Source of the DNA: Candidatus Nitrotoga sp. SPKER
GTDB taxonomy: Bacteria > Pseudomonadota > Gammaproteobacteria > Burkholderiales > Gallionellaceae
Reading direction: 5' to 3'
Assembly (NCBI GenBank): GCA_003402285.1
Contig: QFXG01000003.1
Location: forward strand, 1 to 33,274
Length of the DNA stretch: 33,274 bases
This document shows, piece by piece, positions 16,422-25,088 of the stretch. Below the pieces are notes generated by a model that saw only the letters and a program-made list of their open reading frames with translations, was not told the origin of the DNA and ran no database searches. A program made the position numbers and the translations under genes. Within the stretch, counting starts at the first letter, position 1; every line of letters begins with the position of its first letter.

Positions 16422-17597
16422 TTAGTTATGAGCCGCATCACTCGCTATTCCCAGCTCAGAATTAAGTAACAATGCTCCACTTGTGACCACACGCTCACCT
16501 GCCTGCAAACCTTCTTTGACATAGGCATACTCGCTTCCCTGTAGACTGAGCGTAACCCGACGTCGTTGCAATACACCGGGAGACTGCTCAATAAATATGT
16601 AGCTAAACAAACCTTGGGTGACTATCGATGCGTTTGGCACGCGGGGTAATTTCGCTTTCCCATTTGCAATGGGAATGACGCGTGCAAACATTTCTGGCTT
16701 TAATTTCAGCTGCGGGTTATCCAGTTCGCAGCGCACTTGGATGCGTCGGGTGAGCGGATCCAATGCACCACCGATGACAGTCACTTTCCCTTGAAAAGTT
16801 TCGCCAGGGTAAGCATCTACTTCAACAGAAACTAGATCGCCAAGATTTATCTTATCGAGCTGCCGTTCAGGTAGATCAATTTGCACCCAAAGATGAAGTG
16901 GGTCGGTAATGACAAACAATGGATTGACGGCATCCGACCTAACCTCACTACCAGCATTGACCTGACGTTCGCTGATAACCCCATCTATTGGCGCACGTAA
17001 AATGAATTGCCCCGCTAAAGTGGGCACATCGGCATTCAAATTTTTCATTCGTGCCTTAGCTCGCCGGTATTCTGCTTGTGCTTGTTGCCAATCAGCCACA
17101 GCAGCCTCTACCTCCTTGCGAGCAATTCCCTTGACTTGATATAACTGCTTAGTTCGCTCATAAATTTCTTGTTTACGTAATAGGTCTGCAGTTGCCTTTG
17201 CGTTATCGGCTATTGCCATAGCAAAATCAGGTGAATCCAGCACTAACAGCTGGTCACCTTTTTTTATTTTCATCCCTACTTCGACCGGTATTTTTACAAC
17301 ACGGCCGACAAGTGGAGAAAAAACACGAGCAGTATGATTATCATTGTAAACAATACGCCCGTTTAGGGGCTCCACCAAAGGTTCAGGAAATGCGTCAATC
17401 ACTTTTATTTTCAAAAATGATAACTGTGGCGCATTCGCAGCAAACCGCAGCTGGTCAGAAGCTGTAGCGATAGAAGTTTTTTCTGTAGGAGGGACTACAC
17501 TGGAAGCACTAAATTTATTCCATCCCCAATAGCCTGCAACAATCACCAAGGTAATGACAAAAAGAAATAGCAAAAAATTTTTATTTAATTTGATCAT
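16422..17597 (-). CDS. Periplasmic adaptor of RND efflux system (CzcB/CusB-like, HlyD family)
   Basis: 391 residues. One N-terminal membrane anchor (FLLFLFVITLVIVAGYWGW), then the adaptor layout: barrel-sandwich/lipoyl half (SPLVGRVVKIPVEVGMKIKKGDQLLVLDSPDF), alpha-helical hairpin (about 130-185, KQEIYERTKQLYQVKGIARKEVEAA), second lipoyl half (FILRAPIDGVISERQVNAGSEV), beta-barrel (LWVQIDLPERQLDKINLGDLVSV) and membrane-proximal domain. Such proteins bridge the inner-membrane pump and the outer-membrane channel. There is no His-rich N-terminal metal-binding extension as in CzcB and no clear Met motif as in CusB, so the ion is not indicated. It lies 42 bases after the outer-membrane factor gene. 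Confidence 0.88.
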   Translation of the reverse strand: MIKLNKNFLLFLFVITLVIVAGYWGWNKFSASSVVPPTEKTSIATASDQLRFAANAPQLSFLKIKVIDAFPEPLVEPLNGRIVYNDNHTARVFSPLVGRVVKIPVEVGMKIKKGDQLLVLDSPDFAMAIADNAKATADLLRKQEIYERTKQLYQVKGIARKEVEAAVADWQQAQAEYRRAKARMKNLNADVPTLAGQFILRAPIDGVISERQVNAGSEVRSDAVNPLFVITDPLHLWVQIDLPERQLDKINLGDLVSVEVDAYPGETFQGKVTVIGGALDPLTRRIQVRCELDNPQLKLKPEMFARVIPIANGKAKLPRVPNASIVTQGLFSYIFIEQSPGVLQRRRVTLSLQGSEYAYVKEGLQAGERVVTSGALLLNSELGIASDAAHN

Positions 17598-17639
17598 AGA
17601 GCGGATTTTTCACTTTGTAGGGCTGGCGACGTGATTAAA

Positions 17640-19223
17640 TTAATACTTACTCGTAACATCGGAACGATTCCACCATCCTCCCCCAAGCGCTTGGTACAAA
17701 GCTGCCGCATCGCCAAAACGATTGGTTTGAGCCTGAATCAGATTAATTAATGATTGCTGATGACTTTGTTCAGCTATCACCACGATTTGATAACTGACAT
17801 AGCCCAACTTATATTGCTTGCGGGTAATATCAGCGGTTACTTTCAAAGCTTGTTCAGATCGTGCCGCAGCTTTCAAATAATCAGCATCTGACTGGATGGC
17901 ATGTAGCGTATCAGCCACATTCTGGAAAGCAGTAATCACTACATTTTGATAATCCGCACTGGCCTGAACCAGATGCTCTCTTGCAGCGCGCTCTTTAGCT
18001 TTTAAGGTTCCGCCATCGAATAGTGTTTTAGAAATATTACCGAGCAACGAAAAAAAAGGGCCTCCTGTCTGGAACAACCAAGATGGGGTTGATGCCATTC
18101 CTCCAATCGCAGCGGTAATTGAAAACTGCGGGAGCCGACTGGCAATGGCCACGCCCACTTCCGCACTGGCTGCATGTAATTGTTCTTGTGCAGCTCGAAT
18201 ATCAGGGCGCTGTTCAACGAGCTGTGAGGGAAGGCTTAATGGCAACTCCTCCGGTAAATGAAGCGACGCAAGCTCGAATTTTTCTGGCACATCCTCATTA
18301 GGCAAATTACCCGCAAGAGCGCGAATCAAATCGCGAGTTTGTTCAAGTTGCTTTTTCATTGGGATGAGCGCTTGCTCTGCCTGTGCCTTTACTGATTCTT
18401 GAGACGCCACATCAAGCTCAGCAATAAATCCAAGCTTCAGTTGTTTGCGCATAATCTCGAGATTTTCATTGTAAGCGTTGATGATTTTTTGCATCACAGC
18501 TATTTGGCTACGTAGCGACGCTTCCTGCAAGGCAGCCGCTACGACATTTGAAGCAAGTGTAATGTAGGTAGCTTCCAATTGAAAACGCTGCGCATTTAAT
18601 TGAGCTTGAAGAGACTCAACCTGCCGACGGTTAACACCGAATATATCCGGCACGTAACCAACCGTTAATTGCGCAATATGATAATTGTAATAAGCTGGTC
18701 CGACAAAAATTGGTCCTGCAGGATTTGAAACGGTTTGGATATTCCGACCATTCCCCTGTAAGCCTAATGCGTTACCCCCATTGTTACCACTCAATTTGTT
18801 ACGCGATGGCGAATAATTGGCGCCTATGGTGGGATAAAAAAATCCCTCTTGCGCAATAACGTTCTGCTGCGACTGGCGCAATGCTGCTTGTGCAGACTGA
18901 ATTGTCGGGTTGTTCTTGAAAGCTCGGTCAATTAATGAATTAATTTGCGGGGAATGAAACATCGTCCACCAGTCAAAAGGAATAGCTGCTGTTGCATTAT
19001 ATTTTTGCAACTCCCCAACTTGACCTGGTTCCACAGTAATTTTTTGATGCAATGGTTGAGGAGCATAACTGGTAGCAAGAGGCGCTTCAGGTTTTTTGAA
19101 ATCAGGCCCCATAGCACAGCCAGTCAGCAATGCCAAAAACGCTAACGAAACCGAATAAAATGAACTCTTCGCTAAGAGCTCTCTAGTTGCTCGCCTAATT
19201 ATTATGTGCTGCTTAATTGCCAA
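17640..19223 (-). CDS. Outer-membrane efflux factor, NodT/CusC-type lipoprotein
   Basis: 527 residues. A long basic N-terminus and hydrophobic stretch lead to a lipobox, ALLTGC (Cys36), followed by AMGPDFKKPEAP, the hallmark start of NodT-family outer-membrane factors. Two OEP repeats follow with the usual elements NPTIQSAQAALRQSQQN, YVPDIFGVNRR and RPDIRAAQEQLHAASAEVGVA. It forms the trimeric channel of the tripartite pump encoded downstream. The only reasonable start is TTG at 19223 with AGG six bases before it; no ATG lies between it and the lipobox. It is the first gene of the operon. Confidence 0.88.
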   Translation of the reverse strand: MAIKQHIIIRRATRELLAKSSFYSVSLAFLALLTGCAMGPDFKKPEAPLATSYAPQPLHQKITVEPGQVGELQKYNATAAIPFDWWTMFHSPQINSLIDRAFKNNPTIQSAQAALRQSQQNVIAQEGFFYPTIGANYSPSRNKLSGNNGGNALGLQGNGRNIQTVSNPAGPIFVGPAYYNYHIAQLTVGYVPDIFGVNRRQVESLQAQLNAQRFQLEATYITLASNVVAAALQEASLRSQIAVMQKIINAYNENLEIMRKQLKLGFIAELDVASQESVKAQAEQALIPMKKQLEQTRDLIRALAGNLPNEDVPEKFELASLHLPEELPLSLPSQLVEQRPDIRAAQEQLHAASAEVGVAIASRLPQFSITAAIGGMASTPSWLFQTGGPFFSLLGNISKTLFDGGTLKAKERAAREHLVQASADYQNVVITAFQNVADTLHAIQSDADYLKAAARSEQALKVTADITRKQYKLGYVSYQIVVIAEQSHQQSLINLIQAQTNRFGDAAALYQALGGGWWNRSDVTSKY

Positions 19224-19259
19224 GGTCAGCCTGAATTAAATATGGTAATTAACAATAAT

Positions 19260-19273
19260 CTAGAATGTTCTAG
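19260..19273 (-). promoter_or_regulatory. Dyad upstream of efflux operon, candidate operator
   Basis: CTAGAA-TG-TTCTAG, six-base arms with two bases between, ends 37 bases before the TTG start of the outer-membrane factor gene. The place fits an operator of a metal-responsive regulator, but no regulator gene is adjacent and the promoter boxes are not clear. Confidence 0.3.
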
Positions 19274-19479
19274 GCATCCCGAAGAAAATCAGATCCAATT
19301 TACTTTCTATGAAATAGCAATAAGCAATCAATTTTCAATCTCCGGCAGAAAAATAAATCCATTTATTCTCCCAGATGCTCAAAATAAATAGATTTTAGTT
19401 GGCTGTCTCTTGTTATTCATCGTGCACTTAAACGAAAAATTATAGCTACGAATCCCATAGAGCCGTCAAATTTATACAT

Positions 19480-19515
19480 CTAATTTTCTAATTTAAACAT
19501 TATAGTCGAAAGCAC
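19480..19515 (-). CDS. Candidate tiny open frame (11 codons), weak
   Basis: GTG start at 19515 with AAGAGG five bases before it; encodes MLSTIMFKLEN. It lies on the same strand and about 50 bases downstream of the better supported 17-codon frame. By itself it would not be reported; it is recorded because of the tandem arrangement. Confidence 0.12.
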   Translation of the reverse strand: MLSTIMFKLEN

Positions 19516-19563
19516 ATTTTCCTCTTTACATAAATTCATAACAAATTAAACAGTTGTAGATTG

Positions 19564-19617
19564 TTACGAACTAAATGCGGCATTCATCATTGAAAGTGGG
19601 TCGAACCTACTCAGCAT
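19564..19617 (-). CDS. Candidate 17-residue small protein with perfect Shine-Dalgarno
   Basis: ATG at 19617 is preceded by AAGGAGGT, with five bases between AGGAGG and ATG, the strongest ribosome site seen in the window. It encodes MLSRFDPLSMMNAAFSS and ends in TAA at 19564-19566. A TATAAC box lies roughly 20 bases upstream of the SD on the same strand. I know no family of this sequence. It could be a small protein, a leader peptide of the efflux operon (about 340 bases downstream), or a chance match. Confidence 0.4.
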   Translation of the reverse strand: MLSRFDPLSMMNAAFSS

Positions 19618-19761
19618 ATTTACCTCCTTACATTAGAGGTTATACGCATTTACTTTTCTTCTCTTTCAGAGCGTGAAATACACCATAAAACCCGCTTTAT
19701 TCATCGGGCTGTATTTTTCCAGATTGTTGATAATCGTTATAGCTCAGTGGAGTAATCAGTT

Positions 19762-20913
19762 ATGTCAGACGATAGCGATCTCGAAAAAACGGAAGAACCC
19801 TCACAGCGACGCCTGGATCAGGCGCGAGAAGAAGGTCAGGCAGCGCGTTCGCGCGAATTATCAACTTTTTCCGTGCTATTTGCAGGAGGAGCCGGGCTAT
19901 GGTTGATGGGTTCCGCGCTGTCTACACAACTAATCAAGCTGTTACGTGATGGCCTCACTCTTAATGCCACACTGGCTTTCAATGACGACTTGTTATTGCC
20001 CCGCTTGTATACCCTGTCGCTAGAAGTTCTAGTGGCATTTCTACCTTTTTTATTGTTGCTGCTTGTTACTGCCGCGCTTTCTCCTTTATTGCTTAATGGC
20101 TGGATATTCAGCATGAAGCCACTACAACCTAACCTTGCAAAACTCAATCCGATCACAGGTATAGGCCGCATGTTCTCAATAAATAGCCTGGTCGAATTGG
20201 GTAAGGCGATCGCCAAATCACTATTAGTAGGTGGAATAGGCGCATGGGCTATCTGGCACTACAAGGATTCAGTGATGATGTTGATAGTGGAGCCGTTAAC
20301 AATTGCCTTGCCTCATTTAGGTAATCTTTTATGGATGAGCTTCCTAACAATTATGGGTGGCTTGTTTCTAATTGCGGCCGTGGATGTCCCCTTCCAGTTA
20401 TGGGAACACAATAAAAAATTGAAGATGACCAAAGAAGAAGTACGTAAGGAAGCAAGAGAATCCGAGGGGGATCCACAGGTTAAAGGACGCATTCGCAGCA
20501 TGCAACGTGAAATGGCTCGCCGTCGCATGATGGCAAACATTCCAACAGCAGACGTGGTGGTAACCAATCCTACGCACTATGCCGTAGCATTGAGTTACAG
20601 CGAAAAAGGTATGGGTGCACCTGTCGTGGTAGCCAAAGGTTCCCACCTACTGGCTGCACGTATCCGTGAAATTGCCCTAGAGAATAATGTACCTATCCTT
20701 GAAGCCCCTCCACTAGCGCGCGCTTTGCACAAACATACCGACTTAGGACAGGCCATCCCTGAAGCTTTATACAACGCCGTAGCGGAAGTATTGGCCTATG
20801 TATATCAATTGCGCCGTTATCGGCAGGGAGACGGAGTCATGCCCGATACCCCACATGATTTACCAGTACCGCCACAACTTGATCCCGCATCGGATGAGAA
20901 AGAATCACTATGA
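19762..20913 (+). CDS. flhB: FlhB, flagellar export apparatus switch protein
   Basis: 383 residues. The N-terminus DLEKTEEPSQRRLDQAREEG and RSRELSTF is characteristic. Four membrane spans (about 38-58, 88-110, 145-168, 185-208) are followed by the cytoplasmic domain with the autocleavage site NPTH (269-272) in VVVTNPTHYAVAL. FlhB sits in the basal-body export gate and switches substrate from hook to filament proteins after self-cleavage at Asn-Pro. GGAG lies before the ATG at 19762. The stop overlaps the flhA ATG by four bases. The C-terminal tail beyond about residue 350 (DTPHDLPVPPQLDPASDEKE) is acidic and Pro-rich, as is common. Confidence 0.95.
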   Translation: MSDDSDLEKTEEPSQRRLDQAREEGQAARSRELSTFSVLFAGGAGLWLMGSALSTQLIKLLRDGLTLNATLAFNDDLLLPRLYTLSLEVLVAFLPFLLLLLVTAALSPLLLNGWIFSMKPLQPNLAKLNPITGIGRMFSINSLVELGKAIAKSLLVGGIGAWAIWHYKDSVMMLIVEPLTIALPHLGNLLWMSFLTIMGGLFLIAAVDVPFQLWEHNKKLKMTKEEVRKEARESEGDPQVKGRIRSMQREMARRRMMANIPTADVVVTNPTHYAVALSYSEKGMGAPVVVAKGSHLLAARIREIALENNVPILEAPPLARALHKHTDLGQAIPEALYNAVAEVLAYVYQLRRYRQGDGVMPDTPHDLPVPPQLDPASDEKESL

Positions 20914-22994
20914 CTGACTTATTAACCATACAAAATTTAATCAAGCGTATTGGTTTGCGCAGCATGGCTGGACCAGCCCTGATTGTGATGATTCTAGCGA
21001 TGATGGTGTTGCCATTGCCGCCAATTCTGCTTGATATTTTGTTCACCTTCAATATTGCAATCGCTGTTATGGTCTTGCTGGTAAGCATGCATACCGTCAA
21101 AATTCTGGACTTCGCTGTATTCCCAACCGTTCTCCTGGTTACCACACTGCTACGCCTTTCACTCAACGTGGCTTCCACTCGTGTGGTGCTGCTGGAAGGC
21201 CATACTGGACCTGGCGCTGCTGGCAAGGTGATCGAAGCGTTCGGTCATTTCCTGGTGGGCGGCAATTACGCCGTCGGCATAGTTGTGTTCATTATTCTGG
21301 TGGTGATTAACTTTGTGGTAATTACCAAAGGTGCAGGACGTATCGCTGAAGTGGGGGCACGCTTCACATTGGATGCGATGCCGGGCAAGCAGATGGCGAT
21401 CGACGCCGATTTGAATGCCGGATTGATTGGCGAAGAAGAAGCACGGCGACGGCGTGCGGTTATTTCGCAAGAGGCAGATTTCTATGGCTCTATGGATGGA
21501 GCCAGCAAATTCGTGCGAGGCGATGCAGTAGCGGGTATTATCATCATTTTTATCAATGTCATCGGCGGATTGGTCATTGGCGTATTTCAACACAACCTGG
21601 ACATCGCTACTGCTGCCAATAATTACACCCTACTAGCCATCGGCGATGGCTTGGTGGCGCAAATTCCGGCACTGGTTATCTCCACTGCGGCCGGCATGAT
21701 GGTGAGCCGTGTATCAACGGAAGAAAATATCAGCCAGCAAATCGTGGGGCAATTATTTAGCCAACCACAAGTGCTGGTTTTAACAGCCGGCATCATCGGG
21801 ATGCTGGGTCTTATCCCTAACATGCCGCACTTCTCTTTCCTGTTACTGGCTGGCGCTCTAGGCGGCATAGCATATTTCATCATCCAACGAAGCAAAACAG
21901 TCGAGCAAAAACCTGAGGCGGTAAATGTTGAGATACCCCCAATGGAAACTAATGAAGCGAGCTGGGAAGATGTGTCACAAGTGGACATACTGGGACTGGA
22001 AGTTGGATATCGCCTTATCGCACTGGTTGATAAAGCGCAAGACGGTGATCTATTGCGGCGCATCAAAGGGATACGCAAGAAATTTACTCATGACGTCGGG
22101 TTTTTACCACCTGCAGTGCATATCCGCGACAATCTTGACCTGCGCCCAAATACTTACCGCATTACTCTGAAAGGTGTGGAAATTGGTACAGGCGACGCCT
22201 TTCCCAATATGCATCTGGCCATTAACCCGGGCAGCGTCAGCGGTGTATTGCCCGGTACCCAGACACATGACCCGGCATTCGGCCTACCTGCTATCTGGAT
22301 AGAAACAGCGATGCGCGACCAGGCACAGTCTATGGGCTATACGGTAGTTGATGCCAGCACGGTTATCGCCACCCATCTAAGTCATCTTATCCATACTCAC
22401 TCCGCTGAACTACTAGGCAGACAGGAGTTACAGCAATTATTCGATCATTTAAGCAAACTGTCACCCAAGTTGACCGAGGATCTTATTCCTAAATTACTGT
22501 CGCTTTCTACAGTACAGAAGGTGATGCAAAACTTGCTCGACGAAGGGATGCATATCCGTGACATGCGCACCATATTGGAAACATTGGCCGAGTGTGCCCC
22601 TCAAACACAGGACGCGCACCATCTTACCGCCTTAGTGCGTGTCGCGCTGGGTCCGGCCATCGTGCAGCAATTCTACCCTGCGGCACAGGAATTGCAGGTT
22701 ATCGGCATGGACAAAGAGCTGGAATATATTTTGATGCAAGCCATGCAGACGGGCGGCAACAATTTGGCTATCGAACCGGGATTAGCCGATACGCTCCTAC
22801 GTGAAGCGCGAACTGCCGCACAACAGCAAGAACAATTAGGGCTGCCCACGGTGCTGTTGGTACCTGGACAGTTGCGCGATTTGCTGGCACGTTTTTTAAA
22901 ACGTGCATTACCACAACTGAAAGTTATTTCGCATGACGAAGTGCCCGGCTTCAAAGCAGTACGGGTAACCTCAATGGTAGGAGGAAGAGCATGA
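20910..22994 (+). CDS. flhA: FlhA, flagellar export gate protein
   Basis: 694 residues, normal length. Eight N-terminal membrane spans (about 18-320) with the FHIPEP signature region (FPTVLLVTTLLRLSLNVASTR) and the conserved cytoplasmic loop GRIAEVGARFTLDAMPGKQM..IDADLNAGLIGEEEARRRR. The large C-terminal domain (about 345-694) binds chaperone-substrate complexes (IKGIRKKFTHDVGFLPPAVHIRDN, LLGRQELQQLFDHL). FlhA forms the nonameric export gate driven by proton motive force. It overlaps flhB and flhF by four bases at each side (ATGA), so the three are translationally coupled. Confidence 0.96.
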   Translation: MTDLLTIQNLIKRIGLRSMAGPALIVMILAMMVLPLPPILLDILFTFNIAIAVMVLLVSMHTVKILDFAVFPTVLLVTTLLRLSLNVASTRVVLLEGHTGPGAAGKVIEAFGHFLVGGNYAVGIVVFIILVVINFVVITKGAGRIAEVGARFTLDAMPGKQMAIDADLNAGLIGEEEARRRRAVISQEADFYGSMDGASKFVRGDAVAGIIIIFINVIGGLVIGVFQHNLDIATAANNYTLLAIGDGLVAQIPALVISTAAGMMVSRVSTEENISQQIVGQLFSQPQVLVLTAGIIGMLGLIPNMPHFSFLLLAGALGGIAYFIIQRSKTVEQKPEAVNVEIPPMETNEASWEDVSQVDILGLEVGYRLIALVDKAQDGDLLRRIKGIRKKFTHDVGFLPPAVHIRDNLDLRPNTYRITLKGVEIGTGDAFPNMHLAINPGSVSGVLPGTQTHDPAFGLPAIWIETAMRDQAQSMGYTVVDASTVIATHLSHLIHTHSAELLGRQELQQLFDHLSKLSPKLTEDLIPKLLSLSTVQKVMQNLLDEGMHIRDMRTILETLAECAPQTQDAHHLTALVRVALGPAIVQQFYPAAQELQVIGMDKELEYILMQAMQTGGNNLAIEPGLADTLLREARTAAQQQEQLGLPTVLLVPGQLRDLLARFLKRALPQLKVISHDEVPGFKAVRVTSMVGGRA

Positions 22995-24205
22995 ACATGA
23001 AAAAATTTGTGGCGGCAACTTCGCGCGAAGCATTACGGCTGATACGCATTGAAATAGGCGCTGATGCAGTTATTCTCTCCAATCGTAAAGTAGACGGTGG
23101 GGTCGAGATTATGGCACTGGCCAGCGCGGAATTTGCCCAGTTGACACATGAATCCAGGCAACCTGCTCCCGTATCAACTCGACCGGTGATCACTACGCAA
23201 GAACGCGCACCTGTCGCAGTTATAGCCGAGCCTGCAATACCATCCATATCAACCATGCAAATGGAGCAGCAAGGCATTCTCAATGAAATCAAGTTCATGC
23301 GCAATATGATGCAAGAACAAATGGATTGCCTATCATGGTCAGACAGGCAGCAGCGCGACCCTCAACGCACTCGTATGTTACGCGATCTACTGAATGCCGG
23401 ATTTAGCCCAGCCCTGTCGCGTCAAATGATTGACAAAATGCCTGCTAAAGCCAATATGGAATGGATCCGTCAGGTGCTAGCTAACAACTTACGCATCGCC
23501 ACGAAACAAGAGGATTTAATCGTGCGCGGTGGCGTGGTTGCATTGATAGGCCCTACCGGCGTTGGAAAAACCACCACCACGGCCAAACTGGCGGCACGTG
23601 CGGTGGTTCGTTATGGTGCGGACAAGGTGGCATTACTCACCACTGACAGCTACCGGATTGGTGCACATGAACAATTACGCATCTATGGAAAAATACTGGG
23701 TGTGGCAGTACATACAGTGCGTGACACCGAAGATTTACGTTTCACCTTATCCGGCCTGAAGCAAAAACATTTGGTGCTGATTGATACTATCGGCATGGGG
23801 CAACGTGATAGCCGCATGGCAGCGCAAGCGGAAATGTTTAATGCGACCGGCGTGCGACGACTGTTGTTACTTAATGCCACCAGTAGTGGCGACACGCTAA
23901 ATGATGTGGTGTGCATGTATAACGGTGCAGGGGTAATAGGTTGCATCCCCACAAAGCTGGACGAAGCCGTAACCTTCGGAACGGTGCTGGATGTAGCCGT
24001 ACGTCACAAACTAACATTACACTACATCGCCAATGGACAACGCGTGCCAGAAGACTTGCACGAAGTGAACATGGAATATTTATTGCATCGTGCCTTCAAA
24101 CAATCTGCTAAAACAACACCATTCGCTTTGCATGAACTGGAATTCCCTGCGCTGATGGCAGGGGTAGGTGCAGCACCTGTAATACGGGAGGCATATGCAA
24201 ATTGA
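22991..24205 (+). CDS. flhF: FlhF, SRP-type GTPase for flagellar placement
   Basis: 404 residues. A basic N-terminal B domain (KKFVAATSREALRLIRIEIGADAVILSNRKV), a low-complexity Pro/Thr linker (about 55-90), N domain, then the SRP-type G domain: GPTGVGKTTTTAKLAARAV (P-loop 187-194), TTDSYRIGAHEQLRIYGKIL, LIDTIGMGQRD and TKLDEA. FlhF marks the polar site and number of flagella in cooperation with FlhG. The start overlaps flhA by four bases; an in-frame ATG two codons later is equally good. The stop overlaps flhG by 11 bases. Confidence 0.94.
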   Translation: MNMKKFVAATSREALRLIRIEIGADAVILSNRKVDGGVEIMALASAEFAQLTHESRQPAPVSTRPVITTQERAPVAVIAEPAIPSISTMQMEQQGILNEIKFMRNMMQEQMDCLSWSDRQQRDPQRTRMLRDLLNAGFSPALSRQMIDKMPAKANMEWIRQVLANNLRIATKQEDLIVRGGVVALIGPTGVGKTTTTAKLAARAVVRYGADKVALLTTDSYRIGAHEQLRIYGKILGVAVHTVRDTEDLRFTLSGLKQKHLVLIDTIGMGQRDSRMAAQAEMFNATGVRRLLLLNATSSGDTLNDVVCMYNGAGVIGCIPTKLDEAVTFGTVLDVAVRHKLTLHYIANGQRVPEDLHEVNMEYLLHRAFKQSAKTTPFALHELEFPALMAGVGAAPVIREAYAN

Positions 24206-25088
24206 ACGCGTAACTGATCAAGCTGAGGGATTGCGCCGTCTGTTGGTGCGTGCTTCCACACGTGTGATCACGGTGGCCGCTGCCCGCACGGGCTTCGGAG
24301 CGACCAGTATCGTGGTGAATCTGGCTACGGCCTTGGCGCAAGCAGGCAAAGAGGTGCTTATACTGGACGAAAGCCCGTCACACGACAATGTAAGTAACAT
24401 GCTTGCGCTTAAGCCGCATCATGACTTGTTGCACGCTGTACAACACGGAAAGACGATACGCGACATTATGCTGCATGATGGCCCACAGAATATACGCATA
24501 CTACCCGTAGCACGTGCCATTCAAGCATTGCCAAAATTGTGTATACAAAAACGCGAACATTTACTGGAAAATTTGGCGGAAGCGTCCTGTGATGTTGATG
24601 TTGTGCTGATCGATGCAACAACCTATAGGGAACCTGATATTACGGGTAGCCTGGCACCCAATCAGCCGCTACTACTCGTACTGAACGCTACTCCCTCTGC
24701 CATTACTGAAAGTTATGCCTTGATCAAGCGCATGGCCTTGCAGGATGGGCGCCAAAACTTTGGGATTATTGTGAATAAGGCCTGTAATGAGCAGGCCGCA
24801 CGTCTCATATTTAATAACGTAGCACAGGTGGCACGTCAACATTTGCAGGTATGCGTGGAATATCTAGGTTATATTCCGTTTGATGACAAGCTTAAACGTG
24901 CGACACAGTTATGCCGTCCCGTGCTTGATGCATTCCCAACTGCACGATCTGCGCTGGCCTTTGGTGAGCTGGGACGCAACCTGATGTTGCTGCCGACGAC
25001 AGAGAGAGAAGAGGCAGAAAGTTTGCCCAGTATTATGCAGCGCCTGATTCGGCAAGTAAGTACGGAATTAAGGCACACGCAAATATAG
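24195..25088 (+). CDS. flhG: FlhG (FleN) MinD-like flagellar number regulator with degenerate P-loop
   Basis: 297 residues, ParA/MinD fold. The N-terminus has DQAEGLRRLL (8-17), the DQAxxLR motif by which FlhG stimulates FlhF GTPase. The deviant Walker A is not intact: where MinD-like proteins have KGGVGKT, this reads RTGFGAT (31-37), so both lysines are gone. The switch I region reads LILDESPSHDNV (56-65) and switch II reads VLIDATTYREPD (137-148) instead of the DxxxG type. The rest aligns in pattern (NLATALAQAGKEVLILDE, LLLVLNATPSAITESYALIK, FGIIVNKA). A ribosome site, GGGAGG, lies just before the ATG. It probably binds ATP weakly or not at all; a structural or FlhF-activating role may remain. 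Confidence 0.9.
   Translation: MQIERVTDQAEGLRRLLVRASTRVITVAAARTGFGATSIVVNLATALAQAGKEVLILDESPSHDNVSNMLALKPHHDLLHAVQHGKTIRDIMLHDGPQNIRILPVARAIQALPKLCIQKREHLLENLAEASCDVDVVLIDATTYREPDITGSLAPNQPLLLVLNATPSAITESYALIKRMALQDGRQNFGIIVNKACNEQAARLIFNNVAQVARQHLQVCVEYLGYIPFDDKLKRATQLCRPVLDAFPTARSALAFGELGRNLMLLPTTEREEAESLPSIMQRLIRQVSTELRHTQI

Larger units (their letters stand above)
19224..19761. other. Intergenic region between efflux operon and flhB, with tiny open frames
   Basis: 538 bases between divergent operons, AT-rich. The efflux-proximal part has a dyad at 19260-19273. The middle part has no gene of normal size; two tiny open frames on the minus strand are at 19564-19617 and 19480-19515. The flhB-proximal part (19672-19761) holds GGAG before flhB and a CCCG/CGGG hairpin near 19689-19706. 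I saw no convincing sigma-54 or sigma-28 promoter for the flagellar genes. Confidence 0.45.

Noticed and set aside
19394-19412. Possible sigma-54 promoter TTGGC-N6-TTGTT before flhB
   Set aside because: Spacing is one base short and the -12 GC is missing.
19684-19714. Sigma-28-like TAAA...GGGCTGTA upstream of flhB
   Set aside because: The -10 box agrees poorly with GCCGATAA; the CCCG/CGGG hairpin there explains part of the pattern.
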